Assembly: GCA_016930915.1 (NCBI GenBank)
Contig: JAFGFU010000035.1
Location: 1 to 64,000 of the forward strand
DNA from: Campylobacterales bacterium
GTDB lineage: Bacteria > Campylobacterota > Campylobacteria > Campylobacterales > Sulfurospirillaceae
DNA: 64,000 nt
Reading direction: 5' to 3'
This document shows positions 1 through 7,995 of this stretch, piece after piece. The position numbers and the translations under genes were made by a program. Below the pieces are notes generated by a model that searched no databases, had not been told where the DNA came from, and saw only the letters and a program-made list of their open reading frames with translations. Within the stretch, counting starts at the first letter, position 1. Every line of letters begins with the position of its first letter.

Positions 1-87
1 GAAACTGATGAAACTGATGAAACTGATGAAACTGATGAAACTGATGAAACTGATGAAACTGATGAAACTGATGAAACTGATGAAACT
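1..87 (+). repeat. 9-bp tandem repeat coding for (Glu-Thr-Asp)n
   Basis: Nine perfect copies of GAAACTGAT plus a six-base partial copy, continuing past the left edge. The unit is three codons long, so gain or loss of copies keeps the reading frame and only changes linker length. It lies in the variable region of the ChePep-like gene. Confidence 0.97.
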
Positions 88-393
88 TGGGCTGACGCTC
101 CTTTTGTTGGTGAGGCAAATGATATACAAACGGGAATAGACTCTTTGGATGATTTAAGTGAAAATCTTATCAAAAAAGCTTTTGGGGAAGAGTGTGTTGA
201 AGAAGAAAAAAGTGTTGTTGCCTTAGCGAGCCCTTATCAGCAAGACGAAGAGATAGAAGTTATTCGTGGCGAAATTGAGAAAAGTATTTCTAGAAGCATT
301 TCAAGTTTTGCACAAAGTGATATTTTGCGAGAAGCACTGAAAGGAATGCGTATTAATATTTCTATTTCATTTGATGAAAATGAGGCTAAGTGA
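1..393 (+). CDS. ChePep-type chemotaxis regulator, C-terminal end (partial, starts before the window)
   Basis: The frame is open from base 1. It begins with nine copies of Glu-Thr-Asp plus a partial tenth, then an acidic linker, then a compact C-terminal domain ending in SISFDENEAK. The ORF track starts at the internal Met at 145, but the coding frame clearly continues upstream. In Helicobacter (HP0322, ChePep) and Campylobacter (the 'highly acidic protein') a repeat-rich acidic protein precedes gmk, tatA and argS exactly as here. ChePep is an epsilonproteobacterial chemotaxis regulator located at the flagellar pole, with an N-terminal receiver domain, a variable repeat region and a conserved C-terminus. 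Identity is inferred from synteny, acidity and the repeat; the diagnostic N-terminus is outside the window. The stop overlaps the gmk start by four bases. Confidence 0.72.
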   Translation, partial: ETDETDETDETDETDETDETDETDETDETWADAPFVGEANDIQTGIDSLDDLSENLIKKAFGEECVEEEKSVVALASPYQQDEEIEVIRGEIEKSISRSISSFAQSDILREALKGMRINISISFDENEAK

Positions 394-1004
394 AAGGAAA
401 TCTTCTTGTTATCTCTGGACCTAGCGGTTCAGGAAAAAGTTCTTTAATGAAAGAAATTTTGTTGGAAATTGGAGATGCTTATTTTTCTATTTCAAGTACA
501 ACACGACCAATACGTGAAGGTGAAGAAAATGGTGTCAATTATCATTTTATCTCAAAAGAAGAGTTTGAAAAAGATATTGATGCAGGATTTTTTTTAGAAT
601 GGGCAAAAGTCCATGATAATTATTATGGTACATCTCTCAAGCCTATTTTAAAAGAGCTTCAAAAAGGTAGGTTGGTCATTTGCGATATTGATGTACAAGG
701 ACATAAAATTGCTCAAGAGAAGTTTGGGCATTTAATTACTTCCGTTTTTGTCACAACTCCTGATCAAAAAAGTTTACAAGAACGTTTGCTTAAACGAGGA
801 ACAGATAGCCATGAAGTTATTGAGAAACGTTTAGCTAACGCAGTTTCTGAAATGACATGTATTGGCGAATACGATTACGTATTGGTCAATGATGATTTTA
901 AAAAGGCATCAAAAGATTTATTGGCTATTGCACATGCTTCAAGACGAAAAATGTCCTTAATGGATATGAGCGAATTTATTAGTAGATGGGTTAATATTGA
1001 ATAA
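390..1004 (+). CDS. gmk: Guanylate kinase
   Basis: Phosphorylates GMP (and dGMP) to GDP with ATP in the cytoplasm, in the purine nucleotide pathway. The protein is 204 aa, the usual length. The N-terminus has the P-loop ISGPSGSGKSSL (about residues 8-19), followed by the GMP-binding segment STTRPIREGE (about 37-46) and the lid region with RLLKRGTD. The start is GTG at 390, overlapping the upstream stop in GTGA, so translation is probably coupled to the ChePep-like gene. It is followed by an intergenic gap holding the tatA promoter. Confidence 0.97.
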   Translation: MKGNLLVISGPSGSGKSSLMKEILLEIGDAYFSISSTTRPIREGEENGVNYHFISKEEFEKDIDAGFFLEWAKVHDNYYGTSLKPILKELQKGRLVICDIDVQGHKIAQEKFGHLITSVFVTTPDQKSLQERLLKRGTDSHEVIEKRLANAVSEMTCIGEYDYVLVNDDFKKASKDLLAIAHASRRKMSLMDMSEFISRWVNIE

Positions 1005-1034
1005 ATTTCTTTATTTTGGTTTATAAAAAAATGC

Positions 1035-1040
1035 TATAAT
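1035..1040 (+). promoter_or_regulatory. Probable sigma70 extended -10 box upstream of tatA
   Basis: TGCTATAAT, a TGn-extended TATAAT hexamer, sits 45 bases before the tatA ATG. The predicted transcript start falls just before a TTTACATGTAAA palindrome (1055-1066), which would therefore lie in the 5' leader. This is motif recognition only. Confidence 0.6.
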
Positions 1041-1054
1041 GAGCGCTCTTAAAG

Positions 1055-1066
1055 TTTACATGTAAA
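1055..1066. repeat. Highly iterated palindrome TTTACATGTAAA (family entry; first copy)
   Basis: One copy of a palindrome found throughout the window. By hand count there are about 35 TACATGTA cores; about 33 extend to TTACATGTAA and about 24 to the full 12-mer. Approximate starts of the full 12-mers: 1055, 3759, 7842, 9682, 12891, 14981, 18020, 21549, 25075, 27773, 31785, 32572, 34003, 34705, 35099, 38127, 40801, 42337, 42365, 47406, 48556, 50427, 55245, 58719. Shorter forms are near 1847, 7331, 14959, 21317, 23212, 27672, 37755, 37878, 40670, 43937 and 59136. Roughly twenty are intergenic, fourteen are inside genes and one is in tmRNA. Some intergenic copies are extended into perfect palindromes of 18-28 bp. 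Function unknown. Confidence 0.95.
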
Positions 1067-1084
1067 AATATTAAAGGAGAGAAG

Positions 1085-1318
1085 ATGGGTCCAAGTGTTC
1101 AGCAGTTGCTGATTATTTTATTGATTGTTGTATTGCTTTTTGGAGCAAAAAAAATTCCTGAACTTGCTAAGGGGTTAGGCTCTGGTATTAAAAACTTTAA
1201 AAAAGCAGTTAAGGAAGATGAAGAGTCAACTGAAAATGTTGAAAAAGTTGAAGCAAAAGAGACTAAACCAGAAGCGACTGCAACAACCACTTCAGCAGAT
1301 GATAAAAAATCTGTATAA
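1085..1318 (+). CDS. tatA: Sec-independent translocase subunit TatA
   Basis: Pore-forming component of the twin-arginine translocase, which exports folded proteins across the inner membrane. The 77-aa protein has one N-terminal membrane segment ([20 protein letters not shown], about residues 8-27), the FG-x-KKIPEL hinge, an amphipathic helix ([18 protein letters not shown]) and a charged low-complexity tail. A good ribosome site (AAAGGAGAGAAG) precedes the ATG. The position between gmk and argS is conserved in Helicobacter and Campylobacter. No tatBC is nearby. Confidence 0.96.
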   Translation: MGPSVQQLLIILLIVVLLFGAKKIPELAKGLGSGIKNFKKAVKEDEESTENVEKVEAKETKPEATATTTSADDKKSV

Positions 1319-1327
1319 GGTTTAGTA

Positions 1328-2914
1328 TTGAAAAAATCGGTTATTCGTGCTATTACAGAAAAGTTACAAAGAGAATTTGTTTTAGAAAAACCTGCGAATC
1401 TTTTTTTTGGCCATTATGCTACTCCTATTGCGTTTTCATTAGCGAAAGAGTTAAAAAAATCTCCTATTGCTATTGCTGAAGAGATCTGTGCACAATTTGA
1501 TACAGGGGACATCTTTAAAGAGGTCACTCCTATTAAAGGGTATATCAATTTTAAATTGAGTGAACATTTCTTAGATCAGTATGCTACTTGGGCTATTCAA
1601 AATGAGTCACTTTTTGGAAAAGATGAGAACCATGAATCTATTTTGCTGGAGTATGTGAGTGCTAATCCCACAGGACCTTTGCATATTGGACATGCAAGAG
1701 GTGCGGTGATTGGTGATGCGCTTGCTCGTATTGGTCAACATTTAGGCTATCAAATCACAACAGAGTATTATGTTAACGATGCGGGAAATCAGGTTGATTT
1801 ATTAGGTCTTTCTATTTACCTTGCTGGACGTGAAAATATTTTAGGCTTACATGTAAATTGGCCAGAAGAGTTTTATCGCGGTGAGTATATTGTTGATTTA
1901 GCGCATGTAGCTAAAGCTGAACTGGGAAGCTCTGTTTTCGAAGATGAAGCAAATATCGCTTTGCTCTCAACATGGGGTAAAGATAAGATGTTGGAGCTTA
2001 TTAAGTCCAATCTTGCTGATGTTGGCATTTATTTTGAGCAGTTTGTCAGTGAAAAATCACTGTATGATAAGTGGGATGAGAGTTTTATTAAACTTCAACA
2101 ACATGATAAAACCTATGAAGAGGGTGGTAAGATTTGGATTCGCTCTACTGAAGTAGGGGATGAAAAAGATCGTGTAGTTGTGCGAGAAGATGGCAGACCT
2201 ACCTATTTAGCAGGCGATATTATTTACCATGATAATAAATTTCAACGAAATTATGACAAATACATTAATATTTGGGGTGCAGACCATCATGGCTATATCA
2301 CGAGAGTAAAGGCTGCAATCAACTTTTTAGGCTATGATGAATCAAAACTTGAGGTTTTACTTGCTCAGATGGTTTCACTTTTAAAAGGTGGTGAGCCTTA
2401 TAAGATGAGTAAGCGTGCGGGAAATTTTATTTTGATGAGTGATGTTGTGAGTGAAGTAGGAAGTGATGCTTTACGTTTTGTCTTTTTAAGCAAAAAATCA
2501 GATACACATCTTGAATTTGATGTGGATGTTTTTAAACAAGAAGATAGTAACAATCCTATTTTTTATATCAATTATGCCCATGCACGTATAAACCAGATTT
2601 TTGCAAAAGCTGGAAAAAGTATTGTAGATGTAGAGAACGTTCTTCTTAAAGATATGAGTGAAGATGCACAAAATCTTCTTTTTAGTGCGCTCTTATTGCC
2701 TGAAGTCTTAGAAGATGCGTTTCATTCAAGACAGGTTCAAAAAGTAACAGAGTATCTCAAAAATCTTGCGGCTTCCTTACATAAATTTTACAATGAAAAT
2801 CGTGTTGTAGGAAGTGCGGAAGAGGAAAAATTCTTAAAACTTTTTGCGGTTGTTGCATTGTCACTTCGTGTAGGTATGAAACTCATAGGCATTACAGCCA
2901 AAGAGAGAATGTAG
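1328..2914 (+). CDS. argS: Arginyl-tRNA synthetase
   Basis: Charges tRNA-Arg with arginine using ATP; cytoplasmic class I synthetase. The 528-aa protein has an N-terminal additional domain (residues 1-110), the HIGH signature GPLHIGHARG (about 117-126), the KMSK loop YKMSKRAGN (about 358-366) and a C-terminal helical DALR anticodon-binding domain. The start is TTG at 1328, ten bases after the tatA stop, behind an AAGG ribosome site. A TTACATGTAA palindrome lies inside the gene and encodes LHVN. Confidence 0.97.
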   Translation: MKKSVIRAITEKLQREFVLEKPANLFFGHYATPIAFSLAKELKKSPIAIAEEICAQFDTGDIFKEVTPIKGYINFKLSEHFLDQYATWAIQNESLFGKDENHESILLEYVSANPTGPLHIGHARGAVIGDALARIGQHLGYQITTEYYVNDAGNQVDLLGLSIYLAGRENILGLHVNWPEEFYRGEYIVDLAHVAKAELGSSVFEDEANIALLSTWGKDKMLELIKSNLADVGIYFEQFVSEKSLYDKWDESFIKLQQHDKTYEEGGKIWIRSTEVGDEKDRVVVREDGRPTYLAGDIIYHDNKFQRNYDKYINIWGADHHGYITRVKAAINFLGYDESKLEVLLAQMVSLLKGGEPYKMSKRAGNFILMSDVVSEVGSDALRFVFLSKKSDTHLEFDVDVFKQEDSNNPIFYINYAHARINQIFAKAGKSIVDVENVLLKDMSEDAQNLLFSALLLPEVLEDAFHSRQVQKVTEYLKNLAASLHKFYNENRVVGSAEEEKFLKLFAVVALSLRVGMKLIGITAKERM

Positions 2915-2922
2915 AGTTTTTT

Positions 2923-3756
2923 GTGAGAAAACCGCCTTTAGCTCACTCTTTTTTAAGCCTTTTTATTAAATATCCAAAACTTCTTTTTATCGCTCTCCTT
3001 TTAGGAGGGCTCTCTTATACGTATGAGCTTTTTATTGCTAGAGATACCATGGTATTTCAAGGAATTCCAAAAGCAACAGAAAATAGCTGGAAAACTTTTA
3101 CCCGTATCTTTCGCAATGATGCCTTCATGGTTGGCTATTCTGACATACGGGGAAATCCGTTGTGGGTTGTTTATAAATTGAGTACTCCCAAAGCCTCACA
3201 GCCATTAAAACGTCCTGAAAATTTCACTTCAGATTGGCGAAATCTTAGTTTGATTGCTCCTTCTGATTATACCAATAGCGGGTATGATAGAGGACATATG
3301 GCACCCAATCGAGCCATTGCGCAGCTCTATGGTAAAATAGCACAAGAAGAGACGTTTTTAATGACCAATATTACACCTCAAAAACCTTCTCTTAATCAAA
3401 AACTGTGGCAACGTTTAGAGAGTTTGGAATTTGAAGCGTTTACGCAAAAATTTAAGACCGTATGGGTTTATACAGGACCATTGTTTAATACCAATGTTAA
3501 GCGTCTTAAGAGCTCTTATTGGGTTGCAATCCCTGATGCTTTTTATAAAATTTATGTGGGAATAGAAGCAGATGGAAGTTTGAAAACTTTAGCATTTATT
3601 CTACCTCAAAATGCAAAAGCCAATACACCTCTTGAGAAGTTTATCGTGAGTATTGATACGGTTGAAAAGAGCAGTGGATTTGACTTTTTACATACATTAG
3701 ACGATGGTATTGAAAATGAATTGGAAAAGCAGATCCAAAAAGAGGGTTGGTTTTAA
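2923..3756 (+). CDS. DNA/RNA non-specific endonuclease, membrane-anchored (NUC family)
   Basis: The 277-aa protein has one N-terminal membrane segment (LLFIALLLGGLSYTY, about residues 20-35) and then a Serratia-nuclease-type domain. The signature DRGHMAPN (about 123-130) carries the catalytic His, and FLMTNITPQ is the metal-binding segment after it. The catalytic part is expected on the outer face of the inner membrane or in the periplasm, where such enzymes cut DNA and RNA with a divalent metal. In Helicobacter a membrane-bound nuclease gene (nucT) also lies near gmk/tatA/argS. GTG start eight bases after argS, so probably the last gene of that operon. Confidence 0.9.
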   Translation: MRKPPLAHSFLSLFIKYPKLLFIALLLGGLSYTYELFIARDTMVFQGIPKATENSWKTFTRIFRNDAFMVGYSDIRGNPLWVVYKLSTPKASQPLKRPENFTSDWRNLSLIAPSDYTNSGYDRGHMAPNRAIAQLYGKIAQEETFLMTNITPQKPSLNQKLWQRLESLEFEAFTQKFKTVWVYTGPLFNTNVKRLKSSYWVAIPDAFYKIYVGIEADGSLKTLAFILPQNAKANTPLEKFIVSIDTVEKSSGFDFLHTLDDGIENELEKQIQKEGWF

Positions 3757-3778
3757 TCTTTACATGTAAAGATTAAAA
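3751..3778. terminator. Perfect 28-bp palindrome between convergent genes, likely bidirectional terminator
   Basis: TTTTAATC, TTTACATGTAAA and GATTAAAA run together as a perfect palindrome that overlaps the stop codons of both flanking convergent genes. The A/T-rich ends give U-tracts in both directions. It is one of the extended copies of the TACATGTA family. Confidence 0.65.
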
Positions 3779-4954
3779 TGGCATTTTTACAGATTTATCA
3801 TCTGGGTTTGCAGTGTAATATTTAATACAATTCCTTCCACTATTTTTAGCAGTATAAAGGGCTATATCTGCTTGTTTAAACGCTTCTTGAAAGTTTTGTG
3901 CTTGATGTGCTAAAAGATTGACCCCAATGGAAACACTTACCGAAATAGATTTCGTATCTGAAATCAAAAACTCTGCTGTTTGAATGGCATGAAAAACACG
4001 TTCAATAACGGAAAATGAGACTGCATCATTACTTTTTTTATCAACTTTTACAAGGATAAGAAACTCCTCCCCTCCGTAGCGTATGACACTATCCCCTTCA
4101 CGAATCGTTTGTAAAAGAATATGAGCAATTTGTGTGAGAATTTTATCTCCCGCATCGTGTCCATAAGTGTCATTAATTCTTTTAAAATAATCAATATCCA
4201 GTGCGGCAATAATGTACTCATTTAAGTTGATGAGTTTTTCATATTTTTGAAGGTAATTTCGGTTGTAAACATTTGTGAGTTTGTCGATGAACGCACTTTG
4301 ATTAATGGAACTAAAACGTTTGGTTTGAATGCCAATAAAGAGAAGTACCAGCATGATGACACCCATCATGGCAAAAATGCCATGTTGTATGGTTTGAATG
4401 ATATGATTAATCTCTTGAATTTTATTGATGGAAAAATCAATCGCTAAAATGAGTTCTACACGGTTGTTGTGAAGAATGGGAATTAAATAGCTAAGAGAGA
4501 GCTGATGCAAAAGGGTATGGCGGATAATAAGAGGCTCTTTTGTGCTATAAATGGCAAGCCATTCTGGGCTATCAACATCAAATTTTTGATCTATGAAAGA
4601 TTTTTCTTCATTTAAAGAGGCATCACCTAAAAAGCGAAAAATCCCTCTCTCATCACGGTAGAGAAGATAGGCGTACTTGACATGAGACGTAAGCAGAACG
4701 TTTAGATGTTCTTCAATTTTTTGGTGTATCGATGCATATTTTTTAACACTTTGAACATAATCCTCACTCCCTTTTAAAAGTGATTCAATCGAGTGTGCAC
4801 TGTTGTGCGTGATCGAAAAAATGTCTGAGGTTGCAATTTCAAAAATTTTTGTTTCGATATTTTTTTCTAAACGCATGGTCGCAAACAATAAAAAAATTAA
4901 AATAAGTCCGATAAGTCCAAGTGGTGCAAAGAGATAGAAATTATTTTGACGCAT
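3773..4954 (-). CDS. Membrane diguanylate cyclase with periplasmic sensor domain (GGDEF)
   Basis: Predicted to make the second messenger c-di-GMP from two GTP. The 393-aa protein has a membrane segment at about residues 9-26, a periplasmic sensor region at about 30-190, a second membrane segment at about 193-210, then a GGDEF domain from KLTNVYNRNYL. The active-site motif is RYGGEEF, and the product-inhibition site RxxD (REGD) sits exactly five residues before GGEEF, so both catalysis and feedback look intact. Its ATG shares a base with the upstream stop (TAATG), so it is translationally coupled to the small periplasmic protein and, through that, to the TonB-type receptor. The signal sensed is unknown. 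Confidence 0.92.
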   Translation of the reverse strand: MRQNNFYLFAPLGLIGLILIFLLFATMRLEKNIETKIFEIATSDIFSITHNSAHSIESLLKGSEDYVQSVKKYASIHQKIEEHLNVLLTSHVKYAYLLYRDERGIFRFLGDASLNEEKSFIDQKFDVDSPEWLAIYSTKEPLIIRHTLLHQLSLSYLIPILHNNRVELILAIDFSINKIQEINHIIQTIQHGIFAMMGVIMLVLLFIGIQTKRFSSINQSAFIDKLTNVYNRNYLQKYEKLINLNEYIIAALDIDYFKRINDTYGHDAGDKILTQIAHILLQTIREGDSVIRYGGEEFLILVKVDKKSNDAVSFSVIERVFHAIQTAEFLISDTKSISVSVSIGVNLLAHQAQNFQEAFKQADIALYTAKNSGRNCIKYYTANPDDKSVKMPF

Positions 4955-5409
4955 TAGAAATTCTCGATAAATTGATGAAAAGTTGTGGGTAGGCTAATAG
5001 ATTTTTCCTCAAGTCTTTGATGACTAAAAACAATATTGGGGCGACTCTTATTCCAAAAAAGTGCTCCAAAAAACTTTTTATTTGAGAGAAATTTACGGTA
5101 ATTATTCGTAAAGAAAAGAGTTTTTTTATCTGAAGAACACTCTATAATTTCCTCTTTTTTATTGATAAAGATAAAATTTGCTCTTTCACAATCCTTCGTC
5201 AGTGTAAAATAGTTCGAATAGACCTTCTCTTCAAGCGGTGATATCTTTGGAATAAACAAGATAACATTTTCATCCAAAGACGCGGTGGCAATTTCATAAA
5301 TAATCTTTGCCTCTAATTCGACCTCTTTGGTATAGGGTTCAACCAAGAAGGTGTAGTGTTCTGCATAAGAGAGTGTCCAAAGAGTGAAGATGAAAAAGAA
5401 TGCTTTCAT
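4954..5409 (-). CDS. Small exported protein of unknown function in the receptor/GGDEF operon
   Basis: Protein of about 151 aa with a clear signal peptide (MKAFFFIFTLWTLSYAEH). The rest is mixed charged/hydrophobic with two Cys (in KDCERAN and IECSSD), and a C-terminal part GALFWNKSRPNIVF. I chose the ATG at 5409, which overlaps the preceding stop in TAATG; the ORF track uses a GTG four codons upstream. The setting between a TonB-type receptor and a membrane diguanylate cyclase resembles YfiR-YfiN-type arrangements, where a periplasmic protein controls the cyclase, but no YfiR motif is recognisable. Function is inference only. Confidence 0.75.
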   Translation of the reverse strand: MKAFFFIFTLWTLSYAEHYTFLVEPYTKEVELEAKIIYEIATASLDENVILFIPKISPLEEKVYSNYFTLTKDCERANFIFINKKEEIIECSSDKKTLFFTNNYRKFLSNKKFFGALFWNKSRPNIVFSHQRLEEKSISLPTTFHQFIENF

Positions 5410-7316
5410 TAGAAGACCCACTTAAATGAAACCATAATACTTCTCTCGTTGTCATCCAATGCAAAAAAAGTACTTCCAAAGTTCGTAAAATAGAGTGATT
5501 GTGTTGATTTATCAAGGATATTTGATGCTTTAACGCTGTAACTTAAATCTTTTGTCGCATGATAGGTTGCCCCTAAGCTTAGATCAAAACTATCGGGAAT
5601 TTCCAGCCCTAAATAATCATAGCCGTTTCTGTAAATAATCGAGGTAAAGTAGTCAAATTTTTGATAACCGCCCATAAATTTGATAAATCCGCCTTTAGTA
5701 GCATTATTAATTTGTTCGCTTAGCGTGGATGTATAGTAGTTAAGATGGAGTTTATCTCGCTTGGAAAAGGTGTATTCATAATCAAAAACGAGTCCATCGG
5801 TTTTAATGGTATGGTCAACATTGACAAAACCAACAGGCGTTTGATAGAGAAAATTATCAATTTCCACATGATCGAAGGTGATACCAAATTTTGAATTTCC
5901 AGTGGTATACACCGCTTCAAGGGTATAAAAATAATACTCTTGGGATTTAAGGTTGGGCATGTTTTTGTTGGCATAATCTATGGTGTAAAAAGAGGGCGTT
6001 AGTGCCGTTTGGGTATAAAAGGCTTTAAACCCAAAATGGGATGTGGGCGTATAAATTGTACCGATGCGTAAAAGTTTTTCTGAGGTATCTTCAAGATAGG
6101 CATTACGGTCGTAATAATCAATTTTGGCATTTGCAACCAGTAAAAGCTCTGGATGTAAAGAGTAGCTCTCTTGTAAAAGCACTGAAGAGGTGGTTTCATG
6201 TTTAAAGCTATTGTAATGCTCTATCTCATTGGTTTGGTTTAAAAAATTTGTGCTTTTTCTTTTTAAAACATCGTATGTTTTATGTTTAACATTGAGTGCT
6301 AGAATCAAAGCATTTTCATCACTTTCAAAGGACTTAGAGAGATACGCATTGCTCTTTGTAAAGCGTAAATCTTCTTGAAAGTTTTTGGGGATGCTCCATG
6401 GTATGCTAAGGTCTATGAGCGGTGTAATATTGATACCTTGATCATTGCTTTCCTCGTAGCTTCGCTCGTTGATATCAAAGGAAAAATTGGCTTTGAGTGA
6501 TTTGTCTTCTAATAAAAAGTGTGTGTAATTGAGAAAAAAATCTTTGGAAAGATTTTCTCCATCATTGGGTGTGGAATCGAGTGCAAGCCCTGCATAATTA
6601 CTTTTTGTAATATCTGTGTAGCCTAAATTGATTTTGCTTGTTTCGTTGCTTATATCTGCAAAGAGATAATGTTTCGTTCCATTACTAGTAAGTTTTTGCT
6701 GATTATAGAGGCTTGTTTTTTTAATTTTCTCTTGATTGGCAAAGAGCAGATACGACCAGCCATTTTCAAAAATGTGTGAATTCGTGATACTTTGCGAATG
6801 CCCCGTTTTAGAGGAAAACCATGCGGCAACTTCTGAGCCATCTTCTTTGAGGGCTGATTTTGTGTAGATACGCACAAAATAGATGCCCGTTTCATTGCCA
6901 AAAGAGAAGGAGCTCTCTCCGTAGTAAATTTCAACATGATCCACAAAATCCAAAGGCAGATCGCTCCATGAAAGGGAGGTCGATTGGTCGTAGCCTGAGC
7001 TGATTTCATGGTCATTAATAAAAAAACGAAAGAAGCCACTGGTCGTTGTTTTGGAGCCTGTTAGAGAGTAGTTGGTAAGTCCAAATTGATTGGTGTTGAT
7101 GTTAAAAAGAGGCAACTCTTTGAGGATCTCATTGAGCGTTCGATACTGCATAAGCCGAATCTCTTTTTGAGAGTAAACGACCACATGTCCAATTTTTTCA
7201 TTGACAGTTTCCAACGAATTTTCAGTGGTTGCTTGGTACTCTTCAAGCAGTGTATCTAAGGTGTCTGAGAGAAGCAGACGACTCAATAGTCCAAGAATCA
7301 GTATAGCTCTAAACAA
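5409..7316 (-). CDS. TonB-dependent receptor-like outer membrane protein
   Basis: 635-aa outer membrane protein with a signal peptide (MFRAILILGLLSRLLLSD). An N-terminal plug-like domain (about residues 45-160) contains EILKELPLFNIN and VDHVEIYYGESSFSFG, typical of TonB plug domains. The remainder is rich in alternating aromatic strands as in a 22-stranded barrel, ending in the outer-membrane signature MVSFKWVF. The start codon is TTG, with a TTACATGTAA palindrome 15-25 bases upstream. Together with the two downstream coupled genes it may form a ligand-sensing unit that reports to c-di-GMP rather than a classic iron uptake system. The ligand is unknown, and no siderophore or haem genes are nearby. 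Confidence 0.85.
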   Translation of the reverse strand: MFRAILILGLLSRLLLSDTLDTLLEEYQATTENSLETVNEKIGHVVVYSQKEIRLMQYRTLNEILKELPLFNINTNQFGLTNYSLTGSKTTTSGFFRFFINDHEISSGYDQSTSLSWSDLPLDFVDHVEIYYGESSFSFGNETGIYFVRIYTKSALKEDGSEVAAWFSSKTGHSQSITNSHIFENGWSYLLFANQEKIKKTSLYNQQKLTSNGTKHYLFADISNETSKINLGYTDITKSNYAGLALDSTPNDGENLSKDFFLNYTHFLLEDKSLKANFSFDINERSYEESNDQGINITPLIDLSIPWSIPKNFQEDLRFTKSNAYLSKSFESDENALILALNVKHKTYDVLKRKSTNFLNQTNEIEHYNSFKHETTSSVLLQESYSLHPELLLVANAKIDYYDRNAYLEDTSEKLLRIGTIYTPTSHFGFKAFYTQTALTPSFYTIDYANKNMPNLKSQEYYFYTLEAVYTTGNSKFGITFDHVEIDNFLYQTPVGFVNVDHTIKTDGLVFDYEYTFSKRDKLHLNYYTSTLSEQINNATKGGFIKFMGGYQKFDYFTSIIYRNGYDYLGLEIPDSFDLSLGATYHATKDLSYSVKASNILDKSTQSLYFTNFGSTFFALDDNERSIMVSFKWVF

Positions 7317-7422
7317 GGGAATAAATGTCCTTACATGTAATTATGAGAACTATGAGTATAGGGAAGAGAAGCTTAAGAACATCTATAAAAAAATAAGACG
7401 ATGTAATCTAATGGAGTTATCT

Positions 7423-7833
7423 TTATTTTTTACTAGAACATCGTTTACAAATACCATTCATAACGATAAAACTACTACTAATTTCAAAGCCACTTTGAAA
7501 AAAAATGGTTTCTAAAAGCGGTTTTGTTTCTACAAATATATCTTCTACATTACCACAGTGGGAACATAAAAGATGAATATGTGGAACTTTTTTAATTTCG
7601 TATTTTTGCTTTTGCTGTGGTAATTTAACTTCTTCTAAAATATAAAAGGCAAGTAAATCATGAATATTTCTGTACAACGTGGCTTTAGACATGGTTGGAT
7701 ATTTTTGTAGGATAAGTTCAAAAAGTGTTTCAATATCAATATGCCCATGGGTATCAATACACTCTAAAATAGCCAAACGCTGATGGGTTGATTTTAAATT
7801 ACTTGCTTTTAAAATATCTCTAAATCGTTCCAT
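7423..7833 (-). CDS. Fur-family regulator, probably PerR-type
   Basis: 136-aa metalloregulator. The N-terminal winged helix (residues 1-80) has STHQRLAILECI and SKATLYRNIHDL, the recognition helix of Fur/PerR proteins. The dimerisation domain has HIHLLCSHCG and a second CxxC (GICKRCSS), giving the four-Cys structural zinc site, while HIHL contributes to the regulatory metal site. It is divergent from a cytochrome c peroxidase gene, which favours a peroxide-responsive (PerR) role over iron control. A palindrome (TTTACATGTAAA) lies nine bases upstream of the ATG. Confidence 0.85.
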   Translation of the reverse strand: MERFRDILKASNLKSTHQRLAILECIDTHGHIDIETLFELILQKYPTMSKATLYRNIHDLLAFYILEEVKLPQQKQKYEIKKVPHIHLLCSHCGNVEDIFVETKPLLETIFFQSGFEISSSFIVMNGICKRCSSKK

Positions 7834-7937
7834 ATCTAACCTTTACATGTAAAAAAATATTCTATAAAAACATGGCTTAGTATGTAATTAACAAAATGTA
7901 ACACATGGTTAAATGAAAACTAATTCTAAACAATATT

Positions 7938-7972
7938 AATTACTATTTAAGATAAATATTCTTAAAGTAATT
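7938..7972. promoter_or_regulatory. Candidate PerR/Fur operator upstream of the cytochrome c peroxidase
   Basis: An A/T-rich dyad: TTTAAGA (7946-7952), seven bases, TCTTAAA (7960-7966), nested in AATTACT (7938-7944) and AGTAATT (7966-7972). A TATAAT hexamer follows at 7973-7978, so a bound repressor would cover the promoter. PerR and Fur boxes in this phylum are A/T-rich dyads, but assignment to the adjacent regulator is inference. Confidence 0.5.
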
Positions 7973-7995
7973 TATAATCTTAAAAAGGAGAAGAA

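Noticed and set aside
1-87. CRISPR array or VNTR of non-coding type at the left edge
   Set aside because: Units are 9 bp, contiguous without spacers, and in frame with the downstream ChePep-like coding sequence.
1099-1290. 63-aa minus-strand ORF inside tatA
   Set aside because: Lies fully antisense to a well-recognised gene and has no ribosome site or family resemblance.
7201-7515. 104-aa plus-strand ORF spanning the gap between the receptor and PerR genes
   Set aside because: Overlaps the 5' end of the receptor gene and the 3' end of the regulator on the other strand; composition is not protein-like.
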